From: Hymenobacter montanus
Lineage (GTDB): Bacteria > Bacteroidota > Bacteroidia > Cytophagales > Hymenobacteraceae
DNA length: 64,000 bases
Assembly: GCF_014699115.1 (NCBI RefSeq)
Contig: NZ_JACXAD010000006.1
Location: 124,001-188,000, forward strand
Direction of reading: 5' to 3'
Of the stretch, positions 21,799 through 31,539 are shown one piece after another. The notes under the pieces were generated by a model. That model did not search any database. It worked only from the letters and a program-made list of their open reading frames with translations, and was not told the origin of the DNA. Made by a program: the position numbers and the translations under genes. The number at the start of each line of letters is the position of its first letter. Position 1 is the stretch's first letter.

Positions 21799-24283
21799 GA
21801 AGTCCATCGTCACGCGGGTGCGGCTGGCCTTTTTGGGGGTCGCCGTGTTCTCGGGCACTATTTTCTGGAAGGCCACCCGCATTCAGTTTCAGGAGGGCAG
21901 CCGGTGGCGGGCCTTGGAGCAGGAGCGCCGCATCAGCTACCAGCCGGTGCCCGCTACCCGCGGCAACATCTATTCCGATAATGAAAGCATCATGGCGACC
22001 TCGCTGCCGTTTTATCGGGTGGCCTGGGACCCCGGGGTGGTGGACGACGCGACGTTTAAAGCGGGTGTCGACTCGTTAGCGTGGCACTTGTCGCACTTTT
22101 TCGGCGACCGCAGCAAGCAGGAATACCGCCGCCGCCTAGAGAATGCGCACAACGCCAAAGAGCCGGCCCTACGCTACATCCGCCTCAATTCCCGGCAAAT
22201 CAACTTTCAGGAAAAGAAATTGCTGGCCCGCTGGCCCATCTTCCGGGCCAAGCGCAACCACGGGGGAGCTATTTTTGAAAAAGTCGACAAGCGCTTCCGG
22301 CCGTTTGGCGGCCTGGCGCAACGCACCATTGGGTTCATCAACGAAGACCGGAACGGGGCGGGGCTGGAGTACACGTTCGAGCAAGCCCTGGCGGGTAAGC
22401 CGGGCGAAGCACTGTTCGAGCGGGTGCCCGGGGGCGTGAAGCCCGTGTACGACGGCACCGAAATCAAGCCCCAGCCCGGCTACGACGTGAAGACCACACT
22501 CGACATCAACCTGCAGGATGTGGCCGAGAATGCCTTGTATAAGTCCTTGGTTGATAATAATGCCCAGTATGGCTGCGTGATTCTCATGGAAGTGGCCACC
22601 GGCGAAATCAAGGCCGTGGCCAACCTGGGCAAGGCTTCGGATAACACTTACAAGGAGGACTACAACTACGCCTTTGCCGATCAGGGGCGCACCGAGCCGG
22701 GCTCCACGTTCAAGCTGGCTTCGATGATGGCCTTGTTTGAGGCGCGGCCCAATATCAAGCTCGATGATATCGTGGATACCGGCAAGGGCCGCATGCTGGT
22801 GGGCGGGGCGGTAAAGTCGGACTCCCACGCCTACGGACGCATCACGGTGCAGCAGGTATTTGAGAAGTCGTCGAACATCGGCGTGGCCCGGCTGGTGAAC
22901 GAGCATTTTGCCAAAAACCCCACCGAGTACACCAACTACCTCAAGAAATTCGGGCTCGACAAGCCCTTGGGCTTCCAGATGGCCGGCGAAGCGCTGCCTT
23001 ACGTGAAGGACCCGCGGGACCGCAGCTGGAGTCGTACCTCCCTCACGACGATGAGCATTGGCTACGAGCTCAAGCTGGCTCCCCTGCAAACGCTGGCCCT
23101 GTACAACGCGGTGGCCAACGGCGGCGTGAAAGTGCAGCCCCTCATCGTAAAGGAAATCAAGCAGGCTGACCAAGTGCTGCAGCGCAACGAAACCACGGTG
23201 CTAAACCCCAAGATCTGCTCCGACGCCACCTTGGCCAAGGTAAGAGCCATGATGGAAGGGGTGGTGCTGGTCGGCACCGCGCGCAGCATCCGGCCCAAAG
23301 ACTACAGCATTGCCGGCAAAACCGGCACGGCCTGGAAGTTCAAGAACGGCCAGTATACCAAAACGTATTCCACGAGCTTCTGCGGCTATTTTCCGGCCGA
23401 TAAGCCCAAGTACAGCTGCATTGTGGTCGTCGATTCGCCCCGTAACGGGCGCATCTACGGGGCCGACGTGGCCGCGCCGGTATTTCGCGAAATTGCCGAT
23501 AAGTGCATGGCCCGCGACCTGCTCAGCCAGCGCCCGCTGCTGGCTAAAGCCCGCCTGAACAAGAGCCGCGTGCCCCTGGTACGCGCCGGCATGCAAGACG
23601 AGCTGGCCCTGGTGTGTCAGAAGCTGGGCCTGGCCGGCAAAACCCAGGCCACCGGCGGCGAGGAGTGGGTGCGCGCGGCTTCCGACACCGCCTTTCACGC
23701 CCGGACGGTGGCTTTGGTAGCGAACCCTATGCGGGCCGGCCGGGTGCCCCAGGTACGGGGCCTGACGCTGCGCGACGCCTTATTCCTGCTGGAAAACAAG
23801 GGGCTGCACGTGCGCGTCGTGGGCACCGGGCGGGTGCGCGAGCAGTCGTTGCCCGTGGGCTCGCCCGTGAAGCGCAACGACGTCATCACCCTCACGCTGG
23901 CCGAGTCGGGGCCGCGCCTGGTGGCGCCCCAGGCGTTGCCGGAGCCGGAACACACCAACCTGGCCGAAAACACCCTGCTGACCCCCGCCGACCCCGAGCC
24001 CGTGGCGAAAGGCCGACGAGCCCGACCCGCTACTTCCGCGGCCCCGACCAAAGACCCGACAGCCCGCCCTTCAGCGGCGGCGGCTAGCGATAATTCGAGG
24101 GCTGGTGCTAGTGATAAGCCGACCACCGCGCCCGCGGCAACCAGGCCCGCGAGCCCAACCCGTGGGGCAGCCAACTCCGGCGGTAGCGACGCGGCCCGGT
24201 CCCCGGCCGGCGCGGGCAGAGCGGCGCCCAAGAATGTTAAGAAGCCGACGGCGCCGGCCCGGCCCGCTGTTCGACATACCTAA
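21782..24283 (+). CDS. ftsI: Peptidoglycan transpeptidase FtsI (PBP3) with PASTA domain
   Basis: 833 residues. FtsI cross-links septal peptidoglycan in the periplasm with FtsW. Order: short cytoplasmic tail and membrane helix (about 12-30), PBP dimerisation domain (about 50-225, with PATRGNIYSDN), transpeptidase domain (about 240-590) with S308-TFK311 (active serine), SSN 363-365 and KTGT 513-516, one PASTA domain (about 645-705, VPQVRGLTLRDALFLLENKG), and an Ala/Pro/Thr-rich C-terminal tail of about 115 residues. PASTA domains are unusual for E. coli FtsI but common in Bacteroidota. The start overlaps ftsL by 17 bp. The tail is longer than in most relatives and low in complexity. Confidence 0.95.
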   Translation: MKGNVKKSIVTRVRLAFLGVAVFSGTIFWKATRIQFQEGSRWRALEQERRISYQPVPATRGNIYSDNESIMATSLPFYRVAWDPGVVDDATFKAGVDSLAWHLSHFFGDRSKQEYRRRLENAHNAKEPALRYIRLNSRQINFQEKKLLARWPIFRAKRNHGGAIFEKVDKRFRPFGGLAQRTIGFINEDRNGAGLEYTFEQALAGKPGEALFERVPGGVKPVYDGTEIKPQPGYDVKTTLDINLQDVAENALYKSLVDNNAQYGCVILMEVATGEIKAVANLGKASDNTYKEDYNYAFADQGRTEPGSTFKLASMMALFEARPNIKLDDIVDTGKGRMLVGGAVKSDSHAYGRITVQQVFEKSSNIGVARLVNEHFAKNPTEYTNYLKKFGLDKPLGFQMAGEALPYVKDPRDRSWSRTSLTTMSIGYELKLAPLQTLALYNAVANGGVKVQPLIVKEIKQADQVLQRNETTVLNPKICSDATLAKVRAMMEGVVLVGTARSIRPKDYSIAGKTGTAWKFKNGQYTKTYSTSFCGYFPADKPKYSCIVVVDSPRNGRIYGADVAAPVFREIADKCMARDLLSQRPLLAKARLNKSRVPLVRAGMQDELALVCQKLGLAGKTQATGGEEWVRAASDTAFHARTVALVANPMRAGRVPQVRGLTLRDALFLLENKGLHVRVVGTGRVREQSLPVGSPVKRNDVITLTLAESGPRLVAPQALPEPEHTNLAENTLLTPADPEPVAKGRRARPATSAAPTKDPTARPSAAAASDNSRAGASDKPTTAPAATRPASPTRGAANSGGSDAARSPAGAGRAAPKNVKKPTAPARPAVRHT

Positions 24284-24340
24284 ACTCATTTGCGGGCCGG
24301 GCGTTGGTGCCAGCCACCTCCCGAGCCGCCTTTCCAGTTC

Positions 24341-25813
24341 ATGATTTCTCTGCCGCTGTTTTCTCTGCTTACCGATGTGACCGTGCTGGCCCAGCACGGC
24401 TCCACCGACGTGCCCATCACCGGCCTCACCCTCGATTCGCGCGAGGCCGGGCCCGGCGTGGCCTTCGGGGCGCTGCGGGGCACGGCCACCGATGGCCACA
24501 AGTTTATTGACTCGGTCGTCGCGCAGGGCGGGGCGGCGGTGGTGTGCGAAGAGCTACCCGCTGTGCTGAGCCCGGCTACGACCTACGTGCTGGTGGAGAA
24601 CAGCGCGGCGGCGCTGGGCCACATGGCCGCGGCCTTTTACGGGCATCCGTCGCGCCAGCTGCGCCTCGTTGGCATTACCGGGACCAACGGGAAGACGTCG
24701 TGCGCCACGCTCCTGCACAAGCTCCTGCGCGAGCTGGGCTACCACGCGGGCCTGCTGAGTACGGTGCAAAATCAGATTGATGAGGAAGTTATTCCCGCCA
24801 CCCACACCACGCCCGATGCCATCCGGCTGAATGCGCTGCTGGCCCGGATGGTGGCCGCCGGCTGCACCCACGCCTGCATGGAGGTGAGCAGCCACGCCGT
24901 GGCCCAGCACCGGGTGACGGGCCTGCACTTCGCCGGGGGTGTGTTCACTAACCTCACCCACGACCACCTCGACTATCACGGCACGTTCGACAATTACCTC
25001 AAGGCCAAGAAGGGCTTTTTCGACGCGCTGCCCAAAACGGCTTTCGCCCTCACGAATGCCGACGACAAGCGCGGCCCGGTGATGCTGCAAAACACCGCCG
25101 CCCGCCGCGAGACCTACTCGTTGCGGGGCGCCGCCACGTTCCGGGCCAAACTCATCGGCAATGAAGTACATGGCCTGCACCTCGAAATCGACGGCCGCGA
25201 AATTCTCTTCCGCCTCATCGGCGTGTTCAACGCCTACAACCTGCTGGCCGTGTACGGCGCGGCCGTGCTGCTGGGCGAAGACCCGACCGAAGCGCTGACC
25301 ATTCTCTCGGGCCTGACCACCGCCCCCGGCCGCTTCGAGCCCGTGGTGTCGAAAAAGCAGGGCATCACCGGCATCGTGGACTACGCGCACACGCCCGACG
25401 CCTTGGAGAATGTGCTGCAGACCTTGCTCGAAATTCGGCAGCCCAGCCAGCAAATCATTACGGTGGTGGGCTGCGGGGGCAACCGCGACGCGGCCAAGCG
25501 TCCCATCATGGCCAACCTGGCCGCGCGCCTGTCCAACAAAGTGGTGCTCACCGCCGACAACCCGCGCTTTGAGGACCCCAACGACATTCTGGTCCAGATG
25601 CAGGCGGGGGTGACCGCGCCCGACGCCGCCAAGGTGCGCACCATAGCCGACCGGCGCGAAGCCATCAAAACGGCCGTGGAGCTGGCCGGCGCCCACGACA
25701 TCGTGCTGGTGGCCGGTAAAGGCCACGAGAACTACCAGGAAATCCGGGGGGTGAAAGCGCCCTTCGATGACAAGCTGATTCTCACCGAAATTTTTTCAGA
25801 ATTAAACAAATAG
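24341..25813 (+). CDS. murE: UDP-MurNAc-tripeptide ligase MurE
   Basis: 490 residues from ATG 24341; the frame is open upstream to a TTG at 24290 without conserved residues. MurE adds the third amino acid to UDP-MurNAc-L-Ala-D-Glu in the cytoplasm. Mur ligase signatures: [10 protein letters not shown] (ATP loop, 111-120), the central [26 protein letters not shown], and C-terminal [13 protein letters not shown]. The DNPRFEDP block carries the DNPR sequence typical of meso-diaminopimelate-adding enzymes, so the third residue should be meso-DAP. It follows ftsI with a 57-bp gap, as usual in the cluster. Confidence 0.96.
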   Translation: MISLPLFSLLTDVTVLAQHGSTDVPITGLTLDSREAGPGVAFGALRGTATDGHKFIDSVVAQGGAAVVCEELPAVLSPATTYVLVENSAAALGHMAAAFYGHPSRQLRLVGITGTNGKTSCATLLHKLLRELGYHAGLLSTVQNQIDEEVIPATHTTPDAIRLNALLARMVAAGCTHACMEVSSHAVAQHRVTGLHFAGGVFTNLTHDHLDYHGTFDNYLKAKKGFFDALPKTAFALTNADDKRGPVMLQNTAARRETYSLRGAATFRAKLIGNEVHGLHLEIDGREILFRLIGVFNAYNLLAVYGAAVLLGEDPTEALTILSGLTTAPGRFEPVVSKKQGITGIVDYAHTPDALENVLQTLLEIRQPSQQIITVVGCGGNRDAAKRPIMANLAARLSNKVVLTADNPRFEDPNDILVQMQAGVTAPDAAKVRTIADRREAIKTAVELAGAHDIVLVAGKGHENYQEIRGVKAPFDDKLILTEIFSELNK

Positions 25814-25997
25814 AACTTTACGCCCCCGACCAGGATGTCCGGCTGAGCACTGCCTCTGGCTGGGGATACGAATTTACTTGCTCCAGCCCGGCCCGAAGCC
25901 CCGCGTGCTGCGTCGTCCCTGGCTTGCTACGCCGTCTGCCCGGCCTCACCTTTCGCTTTTATTCGGCCAGGCTGCAAGGCTGACCATCCATTCCAAT

Positions 25998-27218
25998 ATG
26001 CTCTTTTACCTCTTCCGCTACCTGCACGAACATTTCCACCTGCCCGGAGCCGGGGTGTTTCAGTACACCACGTTCCGCGCCGGGCTGGCGGTGGTCATCT
26101 CCCTGCTCATTGCCCAAACGTTTGGGCACCGCCTCATCCGGCTGCTGCAACGCAAGCAGGTGGGGGAAAGCATCCGCGACCTGGGCTTGCAAGGGCAAAA
26201 CGAGAAGAAGGGAACTCCCACCATGGGTGGCCTCATCATCCTGCTGGCCATTCTGGTGCCGGTGCTGCTGCTGGCCCGCCTGCGCAATATCTACATCATT
26301 CTCATGCTGGTGAGCACCGTTTGGCTGGGGCTGATTGGTTTTCTGGACGACTACATCAAGGTGTTCCGCAAGAATAAGGAGGGGTTGAGCGGCCGATTTA
26401 AGGTGTTGGGGCAAGTGGGTTTGGGTATCACGGTAGGCTGGGTGCTCTTTTACAGTAACGAAATAACCGTGCGGGAATACCTGCTGCCCAATGGGCAGTT
26501 CTCCACCATCGAAGCCACTAAAGTTTTCAAGGACGTCCACCTGATGATTACCACCGTACCCTTTATGAAGAATAACGAGCTGAACTACGGCGACTTGTTC
26601 GCCAGCGCGGGCACGTTTTTCAACGGCTTGTACGGCTTCCTCTACATTCCCATCGTCATTTTCCTGATTACGGCCATCAGCAACGGGGCCAACCTTACCG
26701 ACGGGCTCGACGGCTTGGCGGCCGGGACTTCGGCCATTATTGGCATTACCCTGGCCATTTTCGCCTTCGTGAGCGGCAACGCCTTGCTGGCCGACTACCT
26801 AGACGTGATGTTCATACCGGACTCCGGCGAGCTGGTCATTTTCTGTACCGCGTTCGTGGGGGCGTGCATCGGCTTTTTGTGGTACAACTCGTACCCGGCC
26901 CAGGTATTTATGGGCGACACAGGCTCCCTGGCCCTGGGCGGCATCATCACGGTGTTGGCGCTCATCGTGCGCAAAGAGCTGCTGATTCCCATTCTGTGCG
27001 GGGTGTTTATCATCGAAAACCTCTCGGTTATCGTGCAGGTCAGCTACTTCAAGTACACCCGGCGGAAGTATGGCGAAGGCCGCCGCCTGCTGCGCATGTC
27101 GCCGCTGCACCATCATTACCAGAAGCTGGGCTACCACGAATCCAAAATCGTGTCGCGCTTCTGGATTGTCGGCATCATGCTGGCCGTTATCACCTTGGTT
27201 ACCTTGAAACTGCGTTAA
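25998..27218 (+). CDS. mraY: Phospho-MurNAc-pentapeptide translocase MraY
   Basis: 406 residues from ATG 25998; an upstream extension of the frame to 25878 lacks membrane character. MraY moves phospho-MurNAc-pentapeptide to undecaprenyl phosphate, making lipid I at the inner membrane. Motifs: [10 protein letters not shown] (about 71-80), FLDDYIK (about 114-120), [17 protein letters not shown] (about 230-246) and the late [15 protein letters not shown]. About ten membrane helices are visible. It is longer than the about 360-residue E. coli enzyme because of an extra segment at about 155-205 ([19 protein letters not shown]), as seen in other Bacteroidota. Confidence 0.96.
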   Translation: MLFYLFRYLHEHFHLPGAGVFQYTTFRAGLAVVISLLIAQTFGHRLIRLLQRKQVGESIRDLGLQGQNEKKGTPTMGGLIILLAILVPVLLLARLRNIYIILMLVSTVWLGLIGFLDDYIKVFRKNKEGLSGRFKVLGQVGLGITVGWVLFYSNEITVREYLLPNGQFSTIEATKVFKDVHLMITTVPFMKNNELNYGDLFASAGTFFNGLYGFLYIPIVIFLITAISNGANLTDGLDGLAAGTSAIIGITLAIFAFVSGNALLADYLDVMFIPDSGELVIFCTAFVGACIGFLWYNSYPAQVFMGDTGSLALGGIITVLALIVRKELLIPILCGVFIIENLSVIVQVSYFKYTRRKYGEGRRLLRMSPLHHHYQKLGYHESKIVSRFWIVGIMLAVITLVTLKLR

Positions 27219-27225
27219 TTTTTTT

Positions 27226-27291
27226 AGAGCTTAGAACTCAGAAGCTAGCCTTCTCAGCAAACTAAGCTCTCAGCTCTAAGTTCTAAGTTCT
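27226..27291. repeat. Heptamer inverted repeat in the mraY-murD gap
   Basis: AGAGCTTAGAACT (27226-27238) is inverted relative to AGTTCTAAGTTCT (27279-27291) with one mismatch. The right side reads as seven-base units AGCTCTA-AGTTCTA-AGTTCTC directly before the murD ATG. Confidence 0.8.
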
Positions 27292-27292
27292 C

Positions 27293-28663
27293 ATGTCTCA
27301 AATTGTCATCCTCGGAGCCGCCGAAAGTGGGGTAGGAGCGGCGCTGCTGGCGCAGGCCAAGGGCCATGCCGTGTTCGTGTCGGACCGCGGGGCCATTCAG
27401 CCGGCTTACCGGGCTAAGCTGGCCCAGGCCGGCATTCCGTACGAAGAAAACCAGCACACTCTGGCGAAGGTCCTGCAAGCCGATGAGGTAATCAAAAGCC
27501 CCGGCATTCCCGAAAAGGCCCCGGTTATCCAGGCTTTGCGCGAAAAAGGCACGCCCGTTATCTCGGAGATTGAGTTTGCCGGCCGCTACACCCGGGCCCG
27601 GTGCGTGTGCATCACGGGCACCAACGGCAAAACCACCACCACGCTGCTCACCTACCACCTGCTGAAAAGTGCCGGCCTCAACGTGGGCCTGGCCGGCAAC
27701 GTGGGCTACAGCCTGGCCGAGCAGGTAATCAAGGACGAGCACGACTACTACGTGGTGGAGATGAGCAGCTTTCAGCTGGACGACACCTCCGATTTTCAGC
27801 CCTGGATTGCCGTCCTGCTCAACATCACGCCCGACCACCTCGACCGCTACGACTACTCCCTCGAAAACTACGCCCAGGCCAAGCTGCGCATTACCCGCAA
27901 CCTCGACAGCACCGGCAGCTTCATCTACAACGCCGACGACGAGGTAACGAGCCAGTACTTTCAGTCGGCGTTCTCGCCAGCGCGGCTACTGCCCTTCAGC
28001 CTGCATCACCGGCCCGACGCGCACCTGGCCGGGTACTACACTTCCGAAGCCGGGCTTTACACCACCCTGACGCCGGGGTTGGACCAGGAGGGCGGGGAGG
28101 AAGTGAGCACGGCCCGGTCGCCGCTCATCGGCCAGCACAACCGTCAGAATACCCTGGCCGCCGTCCTGGCCGCCCGCGTAGCCGGCCTGAGTTCCGCTCA
28201 GATTGAGGCGGGTCTGGCCACGTTCCAGAATGCCGACCACCGCCTGCAACCGGTGGGCGAAATCAACGGCGTGCGCTTCATCAACGACAGCAAAGCGACC
28301 AACGTGGAAGCCGCCTGGTACGCCCTGGACGGCATCCGCCAGCCCATCGTTTGGATTGCCGGTGGCACCGACAAGGGCAACGACTACGGCAGCCTCCTCA
28401 ACCTGGCCCGGAGCCGGGTGAAGGCCCTCGTTTGCCTGGGTCTGGACAACAGCAAGCTCCGCACCGCCTTCGACCCCGTGGTGCCCCACGTGGAAGAAAC
28501 CCAGCGCATGGCCGAGGCCGTCCACCGGGCCGCCGCCCTCGCCGCGCCCGGCGACGTAGTGCTGCTCTCGCCCTGCTGCGCCAGCTTTGACCTGTTCAGG
28601 AACTACGAAGACCGCGGCCGACAATTCACGGAGGCCGTTCAAAATATGGTGCCTGGTGCTTAG
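27293..28663 (+). CDS. murD: UDP-MurNAc-L-alanine:D-glutamate ligase
   Basis: 456 residues. MurD adds D-glutamate to UDP-MurNAc-L-Ala in the cytoplasm. Signatures: N-terminal Rossmann VILGAAESGVGAALLA, IKSPGIPEKAP (UDP-substrate site, about 67-77), ATP loop [12 protein letters not shown] (about 105-116), EMSSFQLDD, NITPDHLDRYDYSLENYAQAK, and C-terminal FINDSKATNVEAAWYAL and LLSPCCASFDLF. It is preceded by a heptamer repeat and followed by a REP-like element. The last codons lie in a heptamer stretch (TGCCTGG-TGCTTAG-TGCTTGG) that includes the stop codon. Confidence 0.97.
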   Translation: MSQIVILGAAESGVGAALLAQAKGHAVFVSDRGAIQPAYRAKLAQAGIPYEENQHTLAKVLQADEVIKSPGIPEKAPVIQALREKGTPVISEIEFAGRYTRARCVCITGTNGKTTTTLLTYHLLKSAGLNVGLAGNVGYSLAEQVIKDEHDYYVVEMSSFQLDDTSDFQPWIAVLLNITPDHLDRYDYSLENYAQAKLRITRNLDSTGSFIYNADDEVTSQYFQSAFSPARLLPFSLHHRPDAHLAGYYTSEAGLYTTLTPGLDQEGGEEVSTARSPLIGQHNRQNTLAAVLAARVAGLSSAQIEAGLATFQNADHRLQPVGEINGVRFINDSKATNVEAAWYALDGIRQPIVWIAGGTDKGNDYGSLLNLARSRVKALVCLGLDNSKLRTAFDPVVPHVEETQRMAEAVHRAAALAAPGDVVLLSPCCASFDLFRNYEDRGRQFTEAVQNMVPGA

Positions 28664-28698
28664 TGCTTGGTTTTCATGGATAACCCAAGTTGCGGACT

Positions 28699-28856
28699 AG
28701 CCGCGTAGCGGCGGTAGGTTGGTAGAGAATGGTCACCTTGGCTAAACGAGAGCCGCGTAGCGGTGGCAGAGCCAACAGCCGAATCTGTCACCGCTACGCG
28801 GCTCTCACCCACAGGACCTCTTTTGATTACTACCAACCTGCCGCCGCTACGCGGCT
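28699..28856. repeat. REP-like nested inverted repeat between murD and ftsW
   Basis: The 13-mer AGCCGCGTAGCGG occurs twice forward (28699, 28751) and twice reverse (28791, 28844). Outer arms 28699-28725 and 28830-28856 match at 26 of 27 positions; inner arms 28748-28768 and 28786-28806 match at 20 of 21. The 13-mer itself contains a CCGC-GTA-GCGG mini-hairpin. The two reverse copies share a further CTCA-CCACAGG direct repeat. Confidence 0.85.
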
Positions 28857-28944
28857 CTCAACCACAGGGACTCTTCGCATTGCTACTAACCTATCGCTGC
28901 TACCAGGCTATTTCGCAACATGAGATAGATGCATGGATAAAACT

Positions 28945-29018
28945 CTAATGCACCAACAACCAAGCACGACAATCAAACACCAAGCACCAACAACCAGGCT
29001 CCAACAACCAAGCACCAT
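28945..29018 (+). repeat. Degenerate heptamer tract before ftsW
   Basis: The leader is a run of seven-base units such as CAAGCAC, AACAACC and AAGCACC. Its complement matches the TGCTTGG-type heptamers at the murD stop codon, so the two flank the REP-like element as inverted partners. Confidence 0.7.
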
Positions 29019-29022
29019 AAAC

Positions 29023-30204
29023 ATGGAAAGCGCAAAAAACTGGCTGCAACGCAACCTCAAGGGCGACCCCATTCTGTGGGCCATTGTACTGCTGTTTTCT
29101 TTTATCAGCATTGCCGTCGTGTATTCCGCGACCGGCACGCTGGCCTACAAAAAGATGGACGGCAACACCGAGCACTTTTTGTTTAAGCATTCGAGCCTGA
29201 TTTTCGTCGGGCTGGGCTTTATGTGGCTGGCCCACCGCATCGACTACCGCTACTACTCGCGCCTGGCCCTGTACGCCCTGCTGGTGTCGGTGCCCCTGCT
29301 GCTCTTCACCTATCTGATGGGCTCGAACATCAACGAGGCCTCGCGCTGGCTCACCATTCCGGTAATCAACCAGACCTTTCAGCCGTCTGACCTGGCCAAG
29401 CTGGCCCTGATTTCGCACCTGGCCAGCATGCTCAGCCGCCGCCAGCAGCACCTGGACGACTTCTGGACCACGCTTTTCCCGGTGATGCTGTGGGTCGGCA
29501 TTATCTGCGGGCTCATTGCCCTGACCAACGCTTCCACGTCGTCGTTGCTGTTTGTTACCTGCCTGCTGCTCATGTTTATCGGCCGCGTGCCCCTCAAGCA
29601 GATGCTGGTGATGGTGCTGATTGGGGTAACCGTCGGCGGGACGGCCCTGGCTAGCGGGCAGCGCTGGAAAACCGTGAAGTCGCGCCTCGAAAGCTTCTCC
29701 GACCCGACCAAGAAAACCCCCTTCCAGCTCGAGCACAGCTACATTGCCATTGCTACCGGTGGCGTGGCCGGCAAAGGCCCCGGTAAGAGCACCGAGCGTA
29801 ACATTCTGCCGCACCCGTACTCCGATTTTATTTACGCCATCATCATCGAAGAATATGGCCTGATTGGCGGCGGGGTGGTACTATTTCTGTACCTGGCCTT
29901 TTTGTATCGAGGGCTCAAAACGGTGATGAACAGCTACGGCGCCTTCGGGGGGCTGCTGTCGGCGGGCTTAAGCTTCAGCCTGGTTTTGCAGGCCCTGGTG
30001 AACATGGGCGTGGCGGTGGGCCTGGGGCCCATTACCGGCCTGCCGCTGCCCTTGCTGAGCATGGGGGGCACCTCCTTGATTTTCACGGGTATCAGCATTG
30101 GTATCATTCTGGCCGTCAGCCGCGGCGAGCGTGAAATTCGCCCCATGACCGGCGAGCCCGACGATACGGCCCGCATCCCCAGCCAGCGGACTGCGTACGC
30201 CTAA
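29023..30204 (+). CDS. ftsW: Septal peptidoglycan polymerase FtsW
   Basis: 393 residues from ATG 29023; the frame is open 90 bp upstream through the heptamer tract, which is not conserved protein. FtsW is a SEDS glycosyltransferase that polymerises lipid II at the septum with FtsI. About ten membrane helices are visible. SEDS blocks: INEASRWLTI (about 102-111), QPSDLAKLALI (about 118-128), FQLEHSYIAIATGG (about 230-243, the region of the catalytic Asp loop), and GLPLPLLSMGGTSL (about 338-351). Position after murD is standard. Confidence 0.95.
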   Translation: MESAKNWLQRNLKGDPILWAIVLLFSFISIAVVYSATGTLAYKKMDGNTEHFLFKHSSLIFVGLGFMWLAHRIDYRYYSRLALYALLVSVPLLLFTYLMGSNINEASRWLTIPVINQTFQPSDLAKLALISHLASMLSRRQQHLDDFWTTLFPVMLWVGIICGLIALTNASTSSLLFVTCLLLMFIGRVPLKQMLVMVLIGVTVGGTALASGQRWKTVKSRLESFSDPTKKTPFQLEHSYIAIATGGVAGKGPGKSTERNILPHPYSDFIYAIIIEEYGLIGGGVVLFLYLAFLYRGLKTVMNSYGAFGGLLSAGLSFSLVLQALVNMGVAVGLGPITGLPLPLLSMGGTSLIFTGISIGIILAVSRGEREIRPMTGEPDDTARIPSQRTAYA

Positions 30205-30342
30205 CCCCTAATGGTCCGGCTTCGTATGGGGTTCGTCAGCCGAAGCATCCCGCCCCGGTGAGGGAGCACTTATCCGAAAACAACGATTGAATCTCTTACC
30301 GCGGCCGAGCTGCTTCTAGCTGCGCCTGCCTTTCTCCTAATC

Positions 30343-31449
30343 ATGGCTCATCCTCTTCGCGTCATCATCAGCGGCGGTGGTACCGGCGGGCATATCTTCC
30401 CGGCGGTGGCCATTGCCAATGAGCTGCGGCGCCGGCGGCCGGATACCGAAATTCTATTCGTCGGCGCCAACGGCCGGATGGAAATGACGCGCGTGCCCGA
30501 CGCCGGCTACCGCATCGTGGGCCTGAACATCTCCGGGCTGCAGCGCCGCTTCACCCCGCAGAACCTGCTGTTTCCCGTGCGAGTGTTTCGGGCGGTGCGC
30601 AAAGCCGGCAAGTTGATTGAAGAGTTCCGGCCCGACGCCGTCGTCGGCGTCGGCGGCTACGCCTCGGCCCCGGTGCTGCTGGCGGCTACCTCGCGGGCCA
30701 TCCCGTCGCTTATTCAAGAGCAGAATTCCTACGCCGGGCTGGTCAATAAGCTGCTGGCCCGCCGCGTAAACCGCATTTGCGTGGCGTACGAGGACATGGA
30801 CAAATTCTTTCCCGCCGACCGACTCGTGCTGACGGGCAACCCCGTGCGCACCGAAATCGCCGCCGGGAACCGCGCCGAAGCCCGGCAGTTCTTTGGCTTG
30901 AGCCCCGACCAGAAAACCCTGCTCGTTATTGGCGGCAGCCTGGGTGCCCGCACCCTCAACTTGGCCACCGCCGCCGCGCTGCCGCGCCTGCGCGAAGCCG
31001 GGGTGCAGCTGCTCTGGCAAACCGGCCAGCTTTATTTCCCGGAAGCCCAACGGCAAGCTCAGGCCCAGCCGGGGGGCAACCTGCAGGCCTTGGAGTTTAT
31101 TCAACGCATGGACCTGGCCTACGCGGCGGCCGATGTGGTCGTGAGCCGGGCCGGGGCCTTGTCGGTGTCGGAGCTGTGCCTGACCGGCAAAGCCGCCATT
31201 TTAGTGCCCTCGCCCAACGTGGCCGAAGACCATCAAACCAAAAACGCGCTGGCCCTGGTGAGCAAAGGCGCCGCCGTGCTCATCACCGACGAGCACGCCC
31301 CGGCACGCCTGTACGACGAAGCCTTACGCCTGCTCGCCGACACCGAGCGCCAGCAGCAGCTCAGCGCCCGCGTTCAGGAGCTGGCTCGCCCCAACGCGAC
31401 CACGGCCATTGTCGACGAACTCCTGGCCTTGATTTCAATTAAAAATTGA
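30343..31449 (+). CDS. murG: Lipid II synthase MurG
   Basis: 368 residues. MurG adds GlcNAc from UDP-GlcNAc to lipid I at the inner face of the membrane. GT28 signatures: IISGGGTGGHIFPAVAIA (8-25), VVGVGGYASAPVLLAA (about 100-115), IQEQNSYAGLVNKLLA, LTGNPVRTEI, a second Rossmann block VIGGSLGARTLN, and VSRAGALSVSEL with LVPSPNVAEDHQTKNA for the sugar nucleotide. The last codons (SIKN-stop) lie inside an AT-rich heptamer repeat, exactly as at the end of crtI. The next gene, murC, starts 87 bp downstream. Confidence 0.97.
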   Translation: MAHPLRVIISGGGTGGHIFPAVAIANELRRRRPDTEILFVGANGRMEMTRVPDAGYRIVGLNISGLQRRFTPQNLLFPVRVFRAVRKAGKLIEEFRPDAVVGVGGYASAPVLLAATSRAIPSLIQEQNSYAGLVNKLLARRVNRICVAYEDMDKFFPADRLVLTGNPVRTEIAAGNRAEARQFFGLSPDQKTLLVIGGSLGARTLNLATAAALPRLREAGVQLLWQTGQLYFPEAQRQAQAQPGGNLQALEFIQRMDLAYAAADVVVSRAGALSVSELCLTGKAAILVPSPNVAEDHQTKNALALVSKGAAVLITDEHAPARLYDEALRLLADTERQQQLSARVQELARPNATTAIVDELLALISIKN

Positions 31450-31539
31450 GAATTAAAAATGAAGAATCAAGAATGAAATAGGAAAGACGCTGGCAATCAA
31501 AGATATTTTTAATTCTGCATTTTTAATTCCTTCATTTTG
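31437..31539. repeat. Heptamer inverted repeat in the murG-murC gap
   Basis: GAATTAAAAATGAAGAAT (31450-31467) is inverted relative to ATTCTGCATTTTTAATTC (31512-31529) with one mismatch. Units are AAAAATT, GAGAATT, AAGAATC on the left and ATTTTTA, ATTCTGC, ATTCCTT on the right. The left arm contains the murG stop codon and the right end contains the murC TTG start. Confidence 0.85.

Noticed and set aside
28699..28856. CRISPR array
   Set aside because: The four repeat copies are in opposite orientations with unequal short spacers, and no cas genes are near.
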